The notes under the pieces: model-generated
Told to the model about the DNA's origin: nothing
What the model saw: the letters and a program-made list of their open reading frames with translations, nothing else
Databases searched by the model: none
Part shown: positions 22,229-34,599 of the stretch, piece by piece
Layout of the letters: each line of letters opens with the position of its first letter
Position numbering within the stretch: the stretch's first letter is position 1
Position numbers and translations under genes: made by a program
Source of the DNA: Arbacia lixula
Lineage: Eukaryota > Echinodermata > Echinoidea > Arbacioida > Arbaciidae
Length of the DNA: 64,000 bases
Reading direction: 5' to 3'
Assembly: GCA_963669155.1 (NCBI GenBank)
Contig: OZ022595.1
Location: 19,185,252-19,249,251, forward strand

Positions 22229-23385
22229 GATTCCAGCCCTGAGCTGCGGCTGATGAGCTGAGGACCTGAAGCTATGCGACTAGCTGGGTGCCTCCAGCGA
22301 TGATGTCCGGCAACCTGCGACAAGATGTCCTGCGTAGTAAGCCCGCGACAACCATGACAACGAGAACCGAAATGACCGATGACAACACGTGACAGCGATG
22401 ACTTCACGACGAAAGCGAGAACTGAGATGACTATGATGACAACGGGAACCGAGACACGAAAGCGATGACTCCACTACGATTGACGACAGCGCGAGGACAA
22501 CGAACATGATGACGAAGACCGCGATGATAGCGATGACCGAACAACAGACTGACACTCGATCCTGATAATTAATGTATGATATTCTGCCGTGACAGCACGC
22601 TCAACGCGCAATCACGAGAACACTCGCCCCATGCATAATTACTTTAAATGGACAAGAAATTGAAAGAACTTGAACATTAATGAATCCACCTTGCAACTGT
22701 AAAAGTTAGAACTCTATATGCATATTGGACTTCAACCAGAACTTGATTGGACACAATCTCAAAGGACAATCCTGATTTCTGAATTGTATCATGTTGTGTT
22801 TTGACCCTGTGATTTCACAGCGTATCGAATGTCCACGTTTGCATTGTTGTATGTCAGCCATGAATGTTCTATCTAATTCAAGGGGGAGATACTCTGAAGA
22901 TAAACTTTCAGAATTTCGCAACCGATGTTTATATGCTGATCCAATGATGCCTTTGAGGATTGCATAATCTTGAACTGTCTGTATACGATGTATTAAACTA
23001 ATGTTCTTCTGTGAAGACTTGTTTCAATGTTAAGCGTAGTTTTATCATACCAAGAAGAAATTAGTTGGAACGATCCAAGGTTAGTTTGTATTTAAAAGAA
23101 TGTTAAGTTTCACTTGTTTTCTCTTATAACAAAAGGAGAGGAATATCAAAAGTATTATGGGACGATACGAAACTGATAGCCAAGTTTTGCTTATCTGAAA
23201 CACTCAGGGTATTGAGAGTGTTGTACTCAAGTTAATGTTGTACTCAAGTTAGATATGACAGGTTACTCCAGTTTAATTGTACCTTCAATATATTCGCGTT
23301 GGTTGGTTGAGATACTTATATAAACCACTTATTTGCAGTTTTTGATGTTAACCGAGCACTCAAAGATACGAGTACTTATTTCCAA

Positions 23386-23386
23386 G

Positions 23387-23423
<37 letters not shown>

Positions 23424-23424
23424 G
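23386..23424. repeat. (TTGA)n microsatellite in the LTR element
   Basis: About nine uninterrupted TTGA units lie in the interior of the retrotransposon, 420 bp before the 3' LTR. Confidence 0.9.
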
Positions 23425-23843
23425 ATGATTTCAATAAATATGCACATATGTTTGTACAGATGTAAGCTCGAAGTTTGCTTTATAGGTTTTGATTGAAAGT
23501 CTGTTACTTGTTACAGGTTCAATACAAGTTCAATAAAAAAGATATGTTTCAGTATGTAAACTGTATTTTCAATACAATTGTGCTGATCAAATGAGTTTGT
23601 CAGGATACCCCGTAGGTTTAGCTGGTATAGATATAAGCATTGTATATTTCCTAGTGAGTATGTTTATGATTAGTATGTATTTGTTTATCATGTACAGATA
23701 CAGTAATTTGGAATCTCACCAGTATAATCAATCAATATGTGCGTTGTACAGTTTAACATTTCGACATCATTCAAGTTGACTCAAGTTGAGGCATATTATT
23801 TTGGTATGGTATAGATGATCATTTTTTGTAAGAAAGGGAGGGA

Positions 23844-24173
23844 TATTGTGTTTGTGAAACAAGTATTTATCTATGTATACTATAAATCAGATGTTCCTAG
23901 CTGTTCACATCAACTCCCATTCCTCCCATTCGATCAATCTATCATTTTCATCCACTCATATCTCCATGAACCTTCCATGACCACTATCTCAGCTATTGAC
24001 CCCCATTTCCCAGTTTGCCCTGATACATGTCTCCATCCCCAGACATGTTTACATAACATAACCACCATCGGTACTGTGTATAATGTATAGTGTTGTGATG
24101 TGAATAAAGGCAGTTGCCACTCAGACACCAACCAAGCAAGTCCAACAGTTTCCTCCTTCTCAATACATAAAAA
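23844..24173 (+). repeat. 3' LTR
   Basis: It appears identical to the 5' LTR over 330 bp, preceded directly by the polypurine tract AAGAAAGGGAGGGA (23830-23843) and followed by the target duplication CACC. Zero visible divergence implies insertion in the recent past or gene conversion. Confidence 0.92.
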
Positions 24174-24177
24174 CACC

Positions 24178-26090
24178 ATTTCGCCAAAACCTGATGAGAA
24201 TGGCAGGGAATGCAGCCGAAACGAAAAATTCTTCGGAGGTGACAAAACGGGGATTTTGAACGCAGAGAGGCGGAAGAGAAAAAATAAGAAAAGGCGAAGA
24301 ATCAATATCTGCATGATACTGGCTCAGTTTTCATCAGCCTAGTACTTACACAAGAGCGTGATTAGTTCCAACCCGAAGCTGTAATATCATGTCTTATCTT
24401 CTCTGTTGTGATGACCGGAAGAAGACTGTATTATGCTATGATAGAAGTGATATCTCCCGAAGCCCAGAGAGCATCCCCCCCAAAACACATTCATGATCAA
24501 TGAGTATGAGTATTATAATGATACAATATTATACTTTCTTTTTACTATGGTGTGAAGAACACTTCATCTCACAGTGTACATGGGAATCGGAAAACGTGAG
24601 GTTTTACATGTGACGTAAAGGTTTGATGTCGTGAGAAATGACACAAGAAACATAAAAATAAAATTCAATATCTCATAGCGACTCAACAACAAAATTATGA
24701 TAGGCGAAAGAATGAATTATCTCTAGAAGTAATCCCCAAACAAAAACATCAATAAAAAAGGGAGTAATCACATGGAAATTGATTGCTTGTAATGCAGAAG
24801 TGTTATGCTAGTTCTTGATTTTTCCTTCGTCCTGTGTTATAAACGTACAGGTATCATGTGCTTGAGGATTGTAAAAAAATACAGAAGGGGTATTACGTGA
24901 AAATATTGATAACATCAATGAGAATGTAGTGCCAATGGGTATCCCCGGTACTGAAACAGTGATTAGTGCGCTAATATTAGAGCGCATTCATAAGATGAAA
25001 ATGAAATAGACGCGAGATCGTTTCTCATCTCTGAGGTGGTGAAGACACGCCTATACTTTCCCAGCCGTGAAGCATTTGTAGCTACCTCCTCGCCATAGAG
25101 AGCCAGGATATTGCTCACTTTCGGATTACAGAACATTGATAGAAAAAAAACCCAGCATCACAAGAACCGTCCTGTGCTTAGAATCGATTATACTCATTTC
25201 GAAGGAAAGAAAAGAAAAAGGAGAGAAAAGGAACGCCGATTTTGATTTTTTTTAACGAGAAAATAAAGAAGCTCGAAATGTAGGACATCTGTCGAGAGGT
25301 GACTAAAAACGAGAAACAAAGATTTCCGAAGAAGTTGGAAAAGCAACTTCACAACGTGTTGATCAATCATACATTGAGGCAGACCCATTTCTTTTGTTGC
25401 AATCATAATAGGAATGCGAACAGGTGATTCATAGATTAATCCATCATATCAAAAAACGACTTTACAACGCCGAATCTCAGCTGATACTGTCTTTGCTCTT
25501 GTGAAATGTTGATCATTAATAAATAATATGCAAAGAAAATACCGTGTTACCTAAAAGACTCAAATAATACACATCTGACAACCATTAATTTTGATACTCA
25601 GCTTAAACAGAAAACCCTCATTGAAGAGAAATATTAAGAGGCCTATATTAATAATAATGGTTATTATTTCCTTCTTTTCTGTCCCCTGATTGCAAATCAT
25701 CATCTAAAGATATGTCCCTTTTAAGGAAAATGGGGTTGGTTAATTTAATAATGGAATATATTTCTTACTTCGAAAACTAAAAATAGTTCATCTAATCAAT
25801 TTGCCAAAAGGTGTTATTCTTTTCGGTTAATTAAGCTTTACATCATATTTGGATCATTGAGTCGTGCTTCATTTTGGATCATTGAGCTTTTGGAAAGCAG
25901 ACTCTTTTTCTAATACTGTTTTCGATTCGTACATCCTCAAAAATTAATTTTCATGTATTAAAGGTGAACCTCCAAATCAACGAATGTTATAGGAAAGACG
26001 CATCAAATAGTCGAAATAATTAACGACCCCTATCAATTTTTTTTTTATTTAACCGGTGTATGAATAAATAGGTCTTTTGAATTCGAGTGT
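24178..26090. other. Intergenic, no gene seen
   Basis: AT-rich DNA with no exon-like open frame and no obvious transposon ends. A small palindromic word, GCGCTAATATTAGAGCGC, lies near 24968-24985. Confidence 0.45.
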
Positions 26091-26094
26091 GTTA

Positions 26095-26515
26095 ATACTA
26101 ACTGTATTGTATTAATGTACGGGAGTAAAATGTTGGACAGAAACATCGGTTTTGAGGAAGAGTTTTTACGAAAAATGATGAGGATTGCCTGGACTGATAG
26201 AGTAACGCTTTCAAGAGAGCCAAGGACAAAAATAAAATGCTAATATGTGAGCTTAGAATTAGAGAGTGAAGATTGTGGGGGAATGTATTTCGTAAAAGTG
26301 GATTTAAAGAGTTGGCTTTGATGATGAAGATAGATGGGAAATATAAGCAAGGGAAGAAGGAGGATTACTTGGATAAGCAGCCTGACTGATTGCTCATCAG
26401 ATCAAGGAGCCGTTTTTTTTTACACGTGGAGCTAATACTAAGAGATCAGGACTGAGTGTTGTGGCATTCCATGATCGCCTTCGTCGTTAGAAGATATGGT
26501 ACGTAGATAGATAGA
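26095..26515 (+). mobile_element. Truncated LINE 3' end (reverse-transcriptase C-terminus remnant)
   Basis: One frame reads EEEFLRKMMRIAWTDRVT, which matches the conserved tail of many LINE polymerases (the RRMLRI.WTD..T region), preceded by a degenerate MYGSKMLD. Frameshifts and stops make it non-functional. The following 180 bp match a second copy at 59.6 kb and end in AGATAGATAGAT, a typical LINE 3' microsatellite tail. Confidence 0.65.
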
Positions 26516-26649
26516 TTGGTAGATATAGACAGACTTCAGTATTACCTGTATCCCCTTCAAACATACTCAATGTGGGCGTAGTTTTCATCTTGGCCAAACA
26601 ATTTCTCAGCAAAACGAAATAAACGGAGCCAGTGCTATACTCACTGGTG

Positions 26650-26912
26650 ATTCGACCCCCCCCCCTTTCAGCTGCACTTTAGAAGTAGCCCCCCCCCCCC
26701 CACCCCTTCTTTCCACAAACTGCCATTTTACCCATCATGTGCAAATGAAAGAAAAGTTAGGAAAGACCACAATTGAAGAGAAGCATTAGGTAATGTCTTG
26801 ATTAAAAACCGGGTGTCATGTTTCTTCTGATTGTCATTTAGCACGTGATGAGCGTTATGGTGATGAACTATTGTGGGTTTTAATACAGTAGTTATCTACC
26901 TCTGTGTGCGTG

Positions 26913-26960
<48 letters not shown>

Positions 26961-27030
26961 TGTGTCTGTGTGTGTGTATGTGTGAATGTTGATGTGGAAG
27001 GGAGTGGGGGAAGGGGGGGGGGGGAGTTAT
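26650..27030. repeat. Poly-C tracts and (GT)n with G tract
   Basis: C tracts near 26656 and 26690-26700, a (GT)n run at about 26910-26985, and a G tract near 27014-27025. No gene. Confidence 0.9.
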
Positions 27031-27199
27031 CTGGTGATACTGGGTAAAAGTTGAGCGCATGGTTTTGGTGTATAACCATTGCACATCCTAGGCATGGGGT
27101 CTGAGTTGGTTCTAATCCGAGATCAAAAGAATATTCCCCGACAAATAAATAATTGCACTATGTATCGGTGTATCTTTTCATCTTCCTACGAGCCGGCCT

Positions 27200-28537
27200 A
27201 GTGCGCAGTCACCCTCAGATTAAAGGCGGCATATTATGGAAAAAGCCTATAACCAAACAGCGCGCGCCTCCTCTGTTTGACTCTAAATCTGCTTTCTTTC
27301 TTTCTCTTTTGCCCAGTTCGTGGCATTCACCGCGTGCAGTCAAAGGCATGCGGTGTTCCTCTCTACACTTTGTGAATATTTGTTTTGCTTTATTTGGTCT
27401 GTCCCGACCTATTCTTTCCCTCACATCTCCCCCCTCCCTTATATTTTGTGATATTGCGACAGACACGTCTCGGGAAAATCTCTCCGCAGATAAAGTCGGG
27501 GTAAGGGCGAGTGGTGGTGATCGTGAGGCTGTACCCAGGTTGGGTGAGGAGAAATGAGGGGAGGGGGTATGTATGCAGTCCGCTGCGGCGGGATAGTCGG
27601 GTATTTAAAGCCGCTGATACGGCCGTGTTTCACGCCACCTCGCGGTAGATTTATCGCCACCCGAACCCAATATTCGGCTACCCTTTCATCTGGGTCACTG
27701 TTTCGCTGAATTATACCAGACCGTCCAAGGAATGACTGCCTTATAAAAGGGGAGTTTCGACAATCACCCGCCCCTCGTTTCGATGCATATCATTAGCGCC
27801 GAATACGCACCCATTCTCGGCCCTTTTAGCCAATCAGCGGGCGCACTTGGCGGTCCGGCGGTGTCTTTGATCTCCGAAATCCAATTATTTGTTTATACAA
27901 AAGTGGCAGTGGACTATTACTTCATTAAGTTGCCCGCCCCATTGTACCGCCTATCCCGGCCCCTCTTATAATGAACGCTATTTTTCGAGTCAACAAACCC
28001 ACTTGCGGGTCTTTTGTGGTGAACTAATGGACGGGGCCGCCTTTCAAATACACCGCACCGGCCTCTGATTGGGCGGCGGCATCTCTCAAAGGGCCTCCCC
28101 GTCCGATCATTGGGTGTCGGCGAGATAAAAGAGCAGACGTAATGCGGCTTTCCTGCTCCGACTGCTCGCACACAAACATCGTACAAATAACACAGACTAG
28201 TATGTTCAGATACCACCAATACCTCCCACACGAGGCAGATTTTTTTTCTCTCCCATCTTACAAATCCATTCCTCCTCCTCCCCTCTCTCTCTCTTTCCCC
28301 TTCTCTCTCTCCTCCACTGGCGGCCTACACACTCAGCCCAGAGAAGTCATTGTCAGCGTCACAATTCTCAATTGTAACTCAGTCATGTACATGGGTTTCA
28401 CCGAGCTTTCGTACTTTGGGGATTCCTGTGCGCGTCGAACCTATGATCGTATGGGAGTATAAACTACACCACCACACGTGGACTAAACATCAGTTGTCAT
28501 ACCGTGGACCTTCCTCTCTTGATTTTAAACGCAAACC
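27200..28537 (+). promoter_or_regulatory. Sp5 promoter and 5' flank, CpG-rich
   Basis: GC and CpG rise clearly above the AT-rich surroundings. Core-promoter words include TATAAAAGG at 27742-27750, TATTTAAAG near 27601 and AGATAAAAGAG near 28123. CCAAT occurs at 27830-27834 and, inverted next to GGGCGG, near 28066-28074. A perfect TCF/LEF motif (AGATCAAAG on the minus strand) lies at 27865-27873. Sp5 is a known direct Wnt/beta-catenin target in other animals, so the TCF site is expected. Which TATA-like word sets the transcription start cannot be decided from sequence; several short upstream ATGs precede the coding start. Confidence 0.6.
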
Positions 28538-28573
28538 ATGCCGCAAGTTGATTCACATTCCAGATTTTTACAG
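28538..28573 (+). CDS. Sp5: Sp5, first coding exon (12 residues)
   Basis: The ATG at 28538 begins MPQVDSHSRFLQ, followed directly by a donor GTACGT at 28574. The exon leaves phase 0, matching the phase-0 second exon at 32304. Vertebrate SP5 has the same arrangement: a tiny first coding exon ending in ...FLQ, then the Sp box in exon 2. This agreement of phase, position and the FLQ ending is why this start was chosen over other upstream ATGs. It is too short to be found by open-frame scanning. Confidence 0.85.
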
Positions 28574-31500
28574 GTACGTTACATCGCGCGCCTGTGTCGG
28601 TTTCACCTATTGAATAATCATAATTAGAGGCTTCATTGTCGGTCACTCATTGCCAAATAGTTGATGGTTTCTTTCCAAATGTCTTTTTATTTTTCATGTA
28701 CCTAACATTAACAATTTTAAATGATTCATGTTTCATGTTCATGATGTGAGATAATTATGTGATAACTACAATGTATATTGAATGTTGCTTTCCTACAGTC
28801 TACATGGTCTATCTCTGTTTGTATCTGTTTTGTTGATGTTATTCTTTATCTGATATATTACATTGTACTTTGTATTGAATACAATATACCAGCACTAGTC
28901 CATACATGATAAACTCCATCAAAACTGTTTTCCATTGAACTGTAAGCATACCTTCAACCCCCTTTCCACCCCCTCCCCATCTCTCTCCCCTCTTTGTTAT
29001 GTGGCGACTCTGCTGAACTACTTGTAATGTTATCTTCTCTACATATCATAAGATGTACAACATAGTCACTGTCATGTCATCTTGACCTGGAGTACCCATT
29101 CAATCTATGTACTACCGTATTGCTTCACTGTGTTCCACGTTTCTGCTATGTAATCCATTATGATCGCGAGTTTGTTGTGTTAATTATAAGCAATGTTCAA
29201 ACACATTTAAACTGAACTTAGATCCGATATGCCAGACAATATCATACATAAAATATATGTTAGACATTTGAACGCTGTACCTTGATCGATCCTCTTTAAT
29301 CCGAAGCACAGACAACGAACCATAAAACATTCCGGAGCATATTCTGCTCACTCCATCAAAATAATTCCCCACGACGTCGATGCTTTGTTAGAGCATGGTT
29401 AGAGCGTCAGCTTTATTTAATGTGATATATTACATTTGTTAACATTAATGATTAGGGCGTCACCGTTGTCGGTTCACAAATCAATAATGAATTCATGCGG
29501 ATGATTTGGATTATTGAACGCTTTTTTGTCAACAGTAATGAGACATGTAAATAATGTACCCCGACCGTATACGCTGGGTAGGGGAATGTAATTAGAGTGT
29601 GTGGTAACGTTGTTCATATGCCAGACTAAAATATTTTCTATGTGAGTGAGTTATGTGCATTACTTGTGAGTACATTCACAAATGGAGTTAAAAGAGTTTA
29701 TCACTGTCCATGGCAGTCTAGGTAGAGTGACCATTATATCTATTTGGGATGAATTAAAAAAAGGCCAACATGTTCTACATTTCCTGGACTGGCAGGCAAT
29801 GTAGTTCCATAGAGTATCAGATATTGCAAGACCTCGGAGAAAATATAGTTGTGAGAAAAGACAAATTATAGAGTCGAATGGTCAATATTGTGCCGGGTGT
29901 CACAAAGAGAAATGTAAATTGTTGTTTTGTTCATAAATTATTGCACCTAGCCATAATATAGGACTAATGAGCTAATCCAGTAATTGATGTAAGTTCGTTT
30001 CAAACATATATTGATATCCATCAATGTCATTATCGGTTATTCAGCGCAAAATTCCATATTTCTGTAATTATATTAATGTAATGATCAGGGGAGTTGAGGT
30101 TCCCGTAGATGTTGTTAAACATTGTGGAGTAATTGATAATATCACATATTTTATCAACCTTTTGCAACAATATCTCTGAAAACAGCTATTAATACACACC
30201 TATGATCAGCATTTCTTGAAGAAAATGAAGTGACAGACCATTTAAACTTGTTATTTGGTCTCTTTAGTCTCTTGGCTTCACGACTATACTGCTACAAAAT
30301 CATATGTATTTAGTTAAACATAGTAAAATCGTGATATTTCAATGGGCTAGTTGTCTCTCTATGAACTAGAATGTTATTTATGTATCTTAATGAATAACTG
30401 CACGTTGTGTTATAGAAACAAAATGTTACAAAAATAACATACTGTTACTGTTAGCAGAGATGCTAACTGTACGCTTTACTTGCGCATACATGTACATCAG
30501 ATGTAAAATGCATAAAAGATCCTAATGCACCAAACCAAAATTGAGGTAATTTTTAAGTTATGTAAATCCTGCAAATTAGAGCAAAACTGTGTTCATAACG
30601 ATGAGAACGTTGATGATTTTGTATCTTGAAAAGATTCAAATGCAACATATTTGCAAAGACATTGGCACTCAATTAATATTAGGATATTGCTAATTTGATT
30701 GAAAGCAAGCAAGTCGCGAGTTTTGTCAACGAACTCTTGAAATGCTCCTCAAATGTTTGTCCTCGAAACCTCCATGTGTCCATGCTTCACGTCCACGCGT
30801 TTCCTAAAGTTGACTTGTCTATGACCTGTCATCTTAAAGAATCGTAGAATACTGAATGGAAATGCATGGATCTGTTTTCAAGTATTGTCCATAACTGTCT
30901 TACCTTCCCCAGTCGGTATCATGATTAAAGCATACGACTGGATAGGCAAACCTTCATCATTAAGAACAAGAATTTCTTTCAACCAACAGGACAACTTTAT
31001 TTACGATTGATTTGATTTATAGCCATATTTCATTTTATTGATGAAAAAAACATCTGGGCCGAATTGCATAAAGTTTTGGATTGTGTAAACTATAATAGAC
31101 AAAATGAAAGCGCAAGTGGGACAACTGGTGATGAAGTATTCTTCATCACATGTCTAATCATTATATTGTGACTGTATACATTAATCATGCACAAGAACAA
31201 ATCATACGTCACATACGAGCATGATGGACAAGTCGTGGTTTATATTGTCCACTTGTCCACGGCGGATTTCTGGTAGTACCGGCCTAATGTATACCATTTG
31301 AAATAATCTTAAAATCAATTCTCAGATCTGCCAGTATTAGTTCCTGTCTTTCTCTGCTCATATAAAAACGTGGATGTGGAAGAGATTCATGTAGAATACT
31401 TCTCCGACTTCCCATCTTTTGACTATTTGTATGTCCCATAAAATACCGTTCTATTTGACTTTTAGGTAGTAGTAGTAGTAGTAGTAGTGCCGATATCTAT

Positions 31501-32303
31501 CTATACTTTGTAATAAGCTGTAATAATGTTATACTTAAATAAATTGTAAATGTTTTTAATTATACTAATGTCTTTTCGTTCGCAAAGCTAATAGAGACGT
31601 CGTATTTGGTTTGATGAGAGAACTAATAATATATTCTTATAGAGAAAACTTGGGGATTAATATCTTGTAAAAAATTGCAAGATCAAATATTGAACTCACA
31701 CAATAATTTTTAATGCAATCATGTTTTCAAGTATTTTGAGGGTTATGTGTATATATACCATTTTTAAGTGGTTATCAAATATAATTTCATGTTAAGTAGT
31801 CTTCTAACATTTGAATAGAGTGGGCGCCTTTGTGAAACGTCTTATCAGTTTGTTCATGCCAAGGAATATGCAAATATTCACTCGAACATTGCAGCTTGAA
31901 AGAATTTACTTGATATTCTTGTTGTTGTTATGTTTGTGGAGAAAAGAAAATTCCGGACATTAACCTAACAATTCGGTAGCTGTCCTCCTGTTGGCTGTAG
32001 ATGTTTGTGTTGTGGTGCAAACATACAAAGTTGTGGTTTTATTATTGTTAATATTCCATTCAGTATTATTTACAGTATGAAAGGGACTCATATACGTGGT
32101 TGGATAGTGTGACTATGTATACTCTATATACCGGTTTGGCAAAGGGGAATTGACATGCCCCCGGCCACCCGCCCATTGTAGCTTCTTTGATAGTCTGAAT
32201 TCTGTATGTGTCATTGATGTAATTTGGGAAGGAGATTTCACATTTTTCAAAGAGCAGCAGTTTGTCTGGTTCTCAAATTTCTCTTTTTCATTCTTTATTA
32301 CAG
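28574..32303 (+). other. Sp5 intron, 3.73 kb
   Basis: The intron runs from donor GTACGT to an acceptor with a T-rich tract ending TTATTACAG. It is strongly AT-rich with a (TAG)n microsatellite at about 31464-31487. I see no nested gene. A TCF-type CTTTGATA lies about 115 bp before the acceptor (near 32186). Confidence 0.75.
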
Positions 32304-33563
32304 CTTCCAGAGACGAACGTAGGCAAACCAGGCCAGCCGAGCCCCCTCGCGATGTTAGCAGCAACCTGCAGAAAGATCGGCGGCCCAGCGTCGGCGAGCG
32401 ACTCAGTCAGCGACCGCCAAGCCGTCACGCGGGGACCGGACCACGGTGCGCTCGTGATAAAATCCCCCACTCCAATAGCAGCTACCGCCGCAGTGCTGCC
32501 CGGCGCTCCAGCGGGACGCCGATACGAGCTGCCGCCCACGCCTCCCGCGGAAGGAGCAGTGCCGACTCGCTGTGATTGTGGACATTTGTCGGCGGTTACG
32601 GGGCTGGTGCATCACAGTGTGTTACCGTCTCCGAAGCAGACTTGTTTGAAGCATTTGTGGTCGACAGCAGTGGCAGCAGCGGCACATCATCACACGCCGG
32701 ATATGGCGTCGTTATCCATGCCGTACCTCGGCCATCAGGGACACCTCCCCACCTACCACCACCCCACAGCGCACCACCACCCGTGTATCTCATTACCCGT
32801 ATCAGCGGGTTTCCCCCACCACGCGCTCCCTCATCCGTACTCACAGTGCAAAGCGCCCAGCCCGCCTATTACTCCGTCGTTCCACCACCATCACCACCAC
32901 CACCACGGCTTCAACCTCTCCGCTGCCGTGTCTCCCCCGAGCATCAACATCCCCAGCCCCGTCCGACTCTCTCCCCCTGCCGAGGACCAGCAGTGGTGGA
33001 GCCTTACGCAACATACTCCACCCCAGACTTTCCCGCACTCCCCACTCTCCTTGCCAGCTCATCCCGGCCAGGCATTCGGCCTCTACCCCCACCACATGGA
33101 CCCAGCCTCCCGGCCGGCCAACTCCCTCACAAAGCTCGCCGCCCGCCGCTGTAGGCGGTGTCGCTGTCCGAACTGTCTCAATCCCTCAAGCTCCGGCGAG
33201 CCAGCGAAAAAGCGCCAGCACATCTGCCACATCCCCGGCTGCGGGAAGGTCTACGGGAAGACCTCGCACCTCAAGGCCCATCTCCGCTGGCACACGGGCG
33301 AGCGGCCGTTCGTCTGTAACTGGCTTTTCTGCGGGAAATCCTTCACGCGGTCGGACGAATTGCAGCGGCATCTCCGCACGCACACGGGCGAAAAGCGGTT
33401 CGTGTGTGCTGAATGTGGCAAGCGTTTCATGCGAAGCGACCATCTCAGTAAACACTCCAAGACGCATCTGGTACGAAAAGAGGCGGCGTCCGTTTCCCCG
33501 CAGGAGGACTGCATGTCGGATAGTGACAGCGAGGACGAAATTGTTGATGTCACATCCGAATGA
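32304..33563 (+). CDS. Sp5: Sp5-type zinc-finger transcription factor, second coding exon
   Basis: This exon adds residues 13-431 of a nuclear DNA-binding factor that recognises GC/GT boxes and acts downstream of Wnt signalling in other animals. In order: the Sp box [10 protein letters not shown] (residues 25-34), a Sp5-like YELPPTPP motif (about 86-93), Pro/His-rich activation region with eight consecutive His (206-213), a Sp5-like WWSL (243-246), the Buttonhead box [11 protein letters not shown] (about 293-303), then three C2H2 fingers. Zinc ligands are Cys320/Cys325/His338/His342, Cys350/Cys355/His368/His372 and Cys380/Cys383/His396/His400. The acidic tail [12 protein letters not shown] ends at TGA (33563). 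WWSL and ELPPTPP favour Sp5 over Sp6-9. The frame is open upstream of the acceptor but lacks an ATG, so the join to exon 1 is needed. No defects seen. Confidence 0.95.
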   Translation, partial: LPETNVGKPGQPSPLAMLAATCRKIGGPASASDSVSDRQAVTRGPDHGALVIKSPTPIAATAAVLPGAPAGRRYELPPTPPAEGAVPTRCDCGHLSAVTGLVHHSVLPSPKQTCLKHLWSTAVAAAAHHHTPDMASLSMPYLGHQGHLPTYHHPTAHHHPCISLPVSAGFPHHALPHPYSQCKAPSPPITPSFHHHHHHHHGFNLSAAVSPPSINIPSPVRLSPPAEDQQWWSLTQHTPPQTFPHSPLSLPAHPGQAFGLYPHHMDPASRPANSLTKLAARRCRRCRCPNCLNPSSSGEPAKKRQHICHIPGCGKVYGKTSHLKAHLRWHTGERPFVCNWLFCGKSFTRSDELQRHLRTHTGEKRFVCAECGKRFMRSDHLSKHSKTHLVRKEAASVSPQEDCMSDSDSEDEIVDVTSE

Positions 33564-34178
33564 TGAACCCAAAACCATCCAACTCACTCTTATTTCGGTC
33601 GTTGGTATATTCCATCACCAAACGCTCTTATCGCTAACATTCGCCATATTGCACTCCAAAAAAATATCAAAGTTTTCAATTTTTGAAGTTATTGGGAAGA
33701 ACTTATTATTGATGCAAAGCTTGCACATTCCGTCACGTCACCCAAATAAACGAATGTTTGATGAAATGGAAATGGTAAAATACTCACAAACACATGTGAT
33801 TCTTGTAATCAATTTGCAGATAGATTTATTAGGTATTATAATGACAATCTTACTTCTGGAAACAGATAATGTTCCGAAGTTTGAGAGGTTTCGTAACTTC
33901 TTTCCTGTAACATTCATGCCCAAACTTATGCTTGCATTTATTTGTGTTTACTAGAAAATATTGTCAAATGATAATCACACCTTTGAATGTCTTCACATCA
34001 CCAACAACAGTGATATTCATATGCCCCAAATCAAACGACATCCTATCAATTCAGTGAATAATGATATAAAAGAGGAATATCGCTCACATTAGTAATAATT
34101 TCCTTTTATGGCTATTGACCTCAACTTGGCCTATTGATGAAGATGATTTGTGTTCGGTCTAAATCGTTCTTCAATAAA
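33564..34178 (+). terminator. Sp5 3' UTR with two polyadenylation signals
   Basis: AATAAA occurs at 33745-33750 (about 180 bp after the stop) and again at 34173-34178. AT-rich sequence between the stop and the second signal has no other gene. Either or both could be used. Confidence 0.55.
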
Positions 34179-34299
34179 GCTTTTAAAAGGGTCTGAAAAC
34201 GATATTATATTCTGAAATCAGTAACAATCAAAACAGGGTATTGTGAAAGAAGATGCCGAGGGAAAACTTGTTCTAGTTTGTCAAAGGATGGTGGTTGTA

Positions 34300-34570
34300 T
34301 TGAGGAGTGCAAGAGTTATCTAAGCTCGTCCATCACATGTCAGTTTCTGTCTACGAGGTTTGAATGCGGGCACAGTTGACTTCTCTTGAATCAAGGCCTC
34401 TTGCGCTCGCCAATGAAAGACATGCGGTCTTCCTTTGGGCGAAAGCGAGCGCGTTCGCATAGACACGGTTCTGCCGCTACCGTTGGTCATTACGGCGATC
34501 ACATTGGGCCTGTTAACACTTCCAATCCATCTTGGTGTTTTGCTGTCTCTCTTACAAATCACAACGCTGA
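34300..34570. promoter_or_regulatory. GC-richer block downstream of Sp5
   Basis: About 270 bp with raised GC and CpG (for example GCGAAAGCGAGCGCGTTCGC) in AT-rich flanks, without coding features or repeats. It could be an enhancer or a degraded exon; there is no direct evidence of function. Confidence 0.2.
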
Positions 34571-34599
34571 CATCATAAACACGATTTCACTTTGCCGCG

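Larger units (their letters stand above)
21343..24173 (+). mobile_element. Complete non-autonomous LTR retrotransposon, 2831 bp
   Basis: Two direct 330-bp repeats (21343-21672 and 23844-24173) appear identical base for base. CACC flanks the element on both sides (21339-21342 and 24174-24177), a 4-bp target duplication (5 bp, ACACC, if the last A is not LTR). A primer-binding-site candidate starting TGGCGACGAGG abuts the left LTR; its TGG would pair with the universal tRNA CCA end. A polypurine tract (23830-23843) abuts the right LTR. The 2171-bp interior has no gag or pol frame on either strand, so it must rely on enzymes in trans, like TRIM or LARD elements. The orientation of the binding site and tract gives the plus strand. 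The lineage of the helper (Gypsy, BEL or other) cannot be told. Confidence 0.93.

Noticed and set aside
32262-32303. In-frame extension upstream of the Sp5 second exon
   Set aside because: It has no ATG, lies inside a T-rich acceptor tract, and a phase-matched first exon exists at 28538-28573.
32576-33154. 192-codon Pro-rich frame overlapping Sp5
   Set aside because: It is a shifted-frame shadow of the Sp5 exon; the zinc-finger frame is clearly the coding one.
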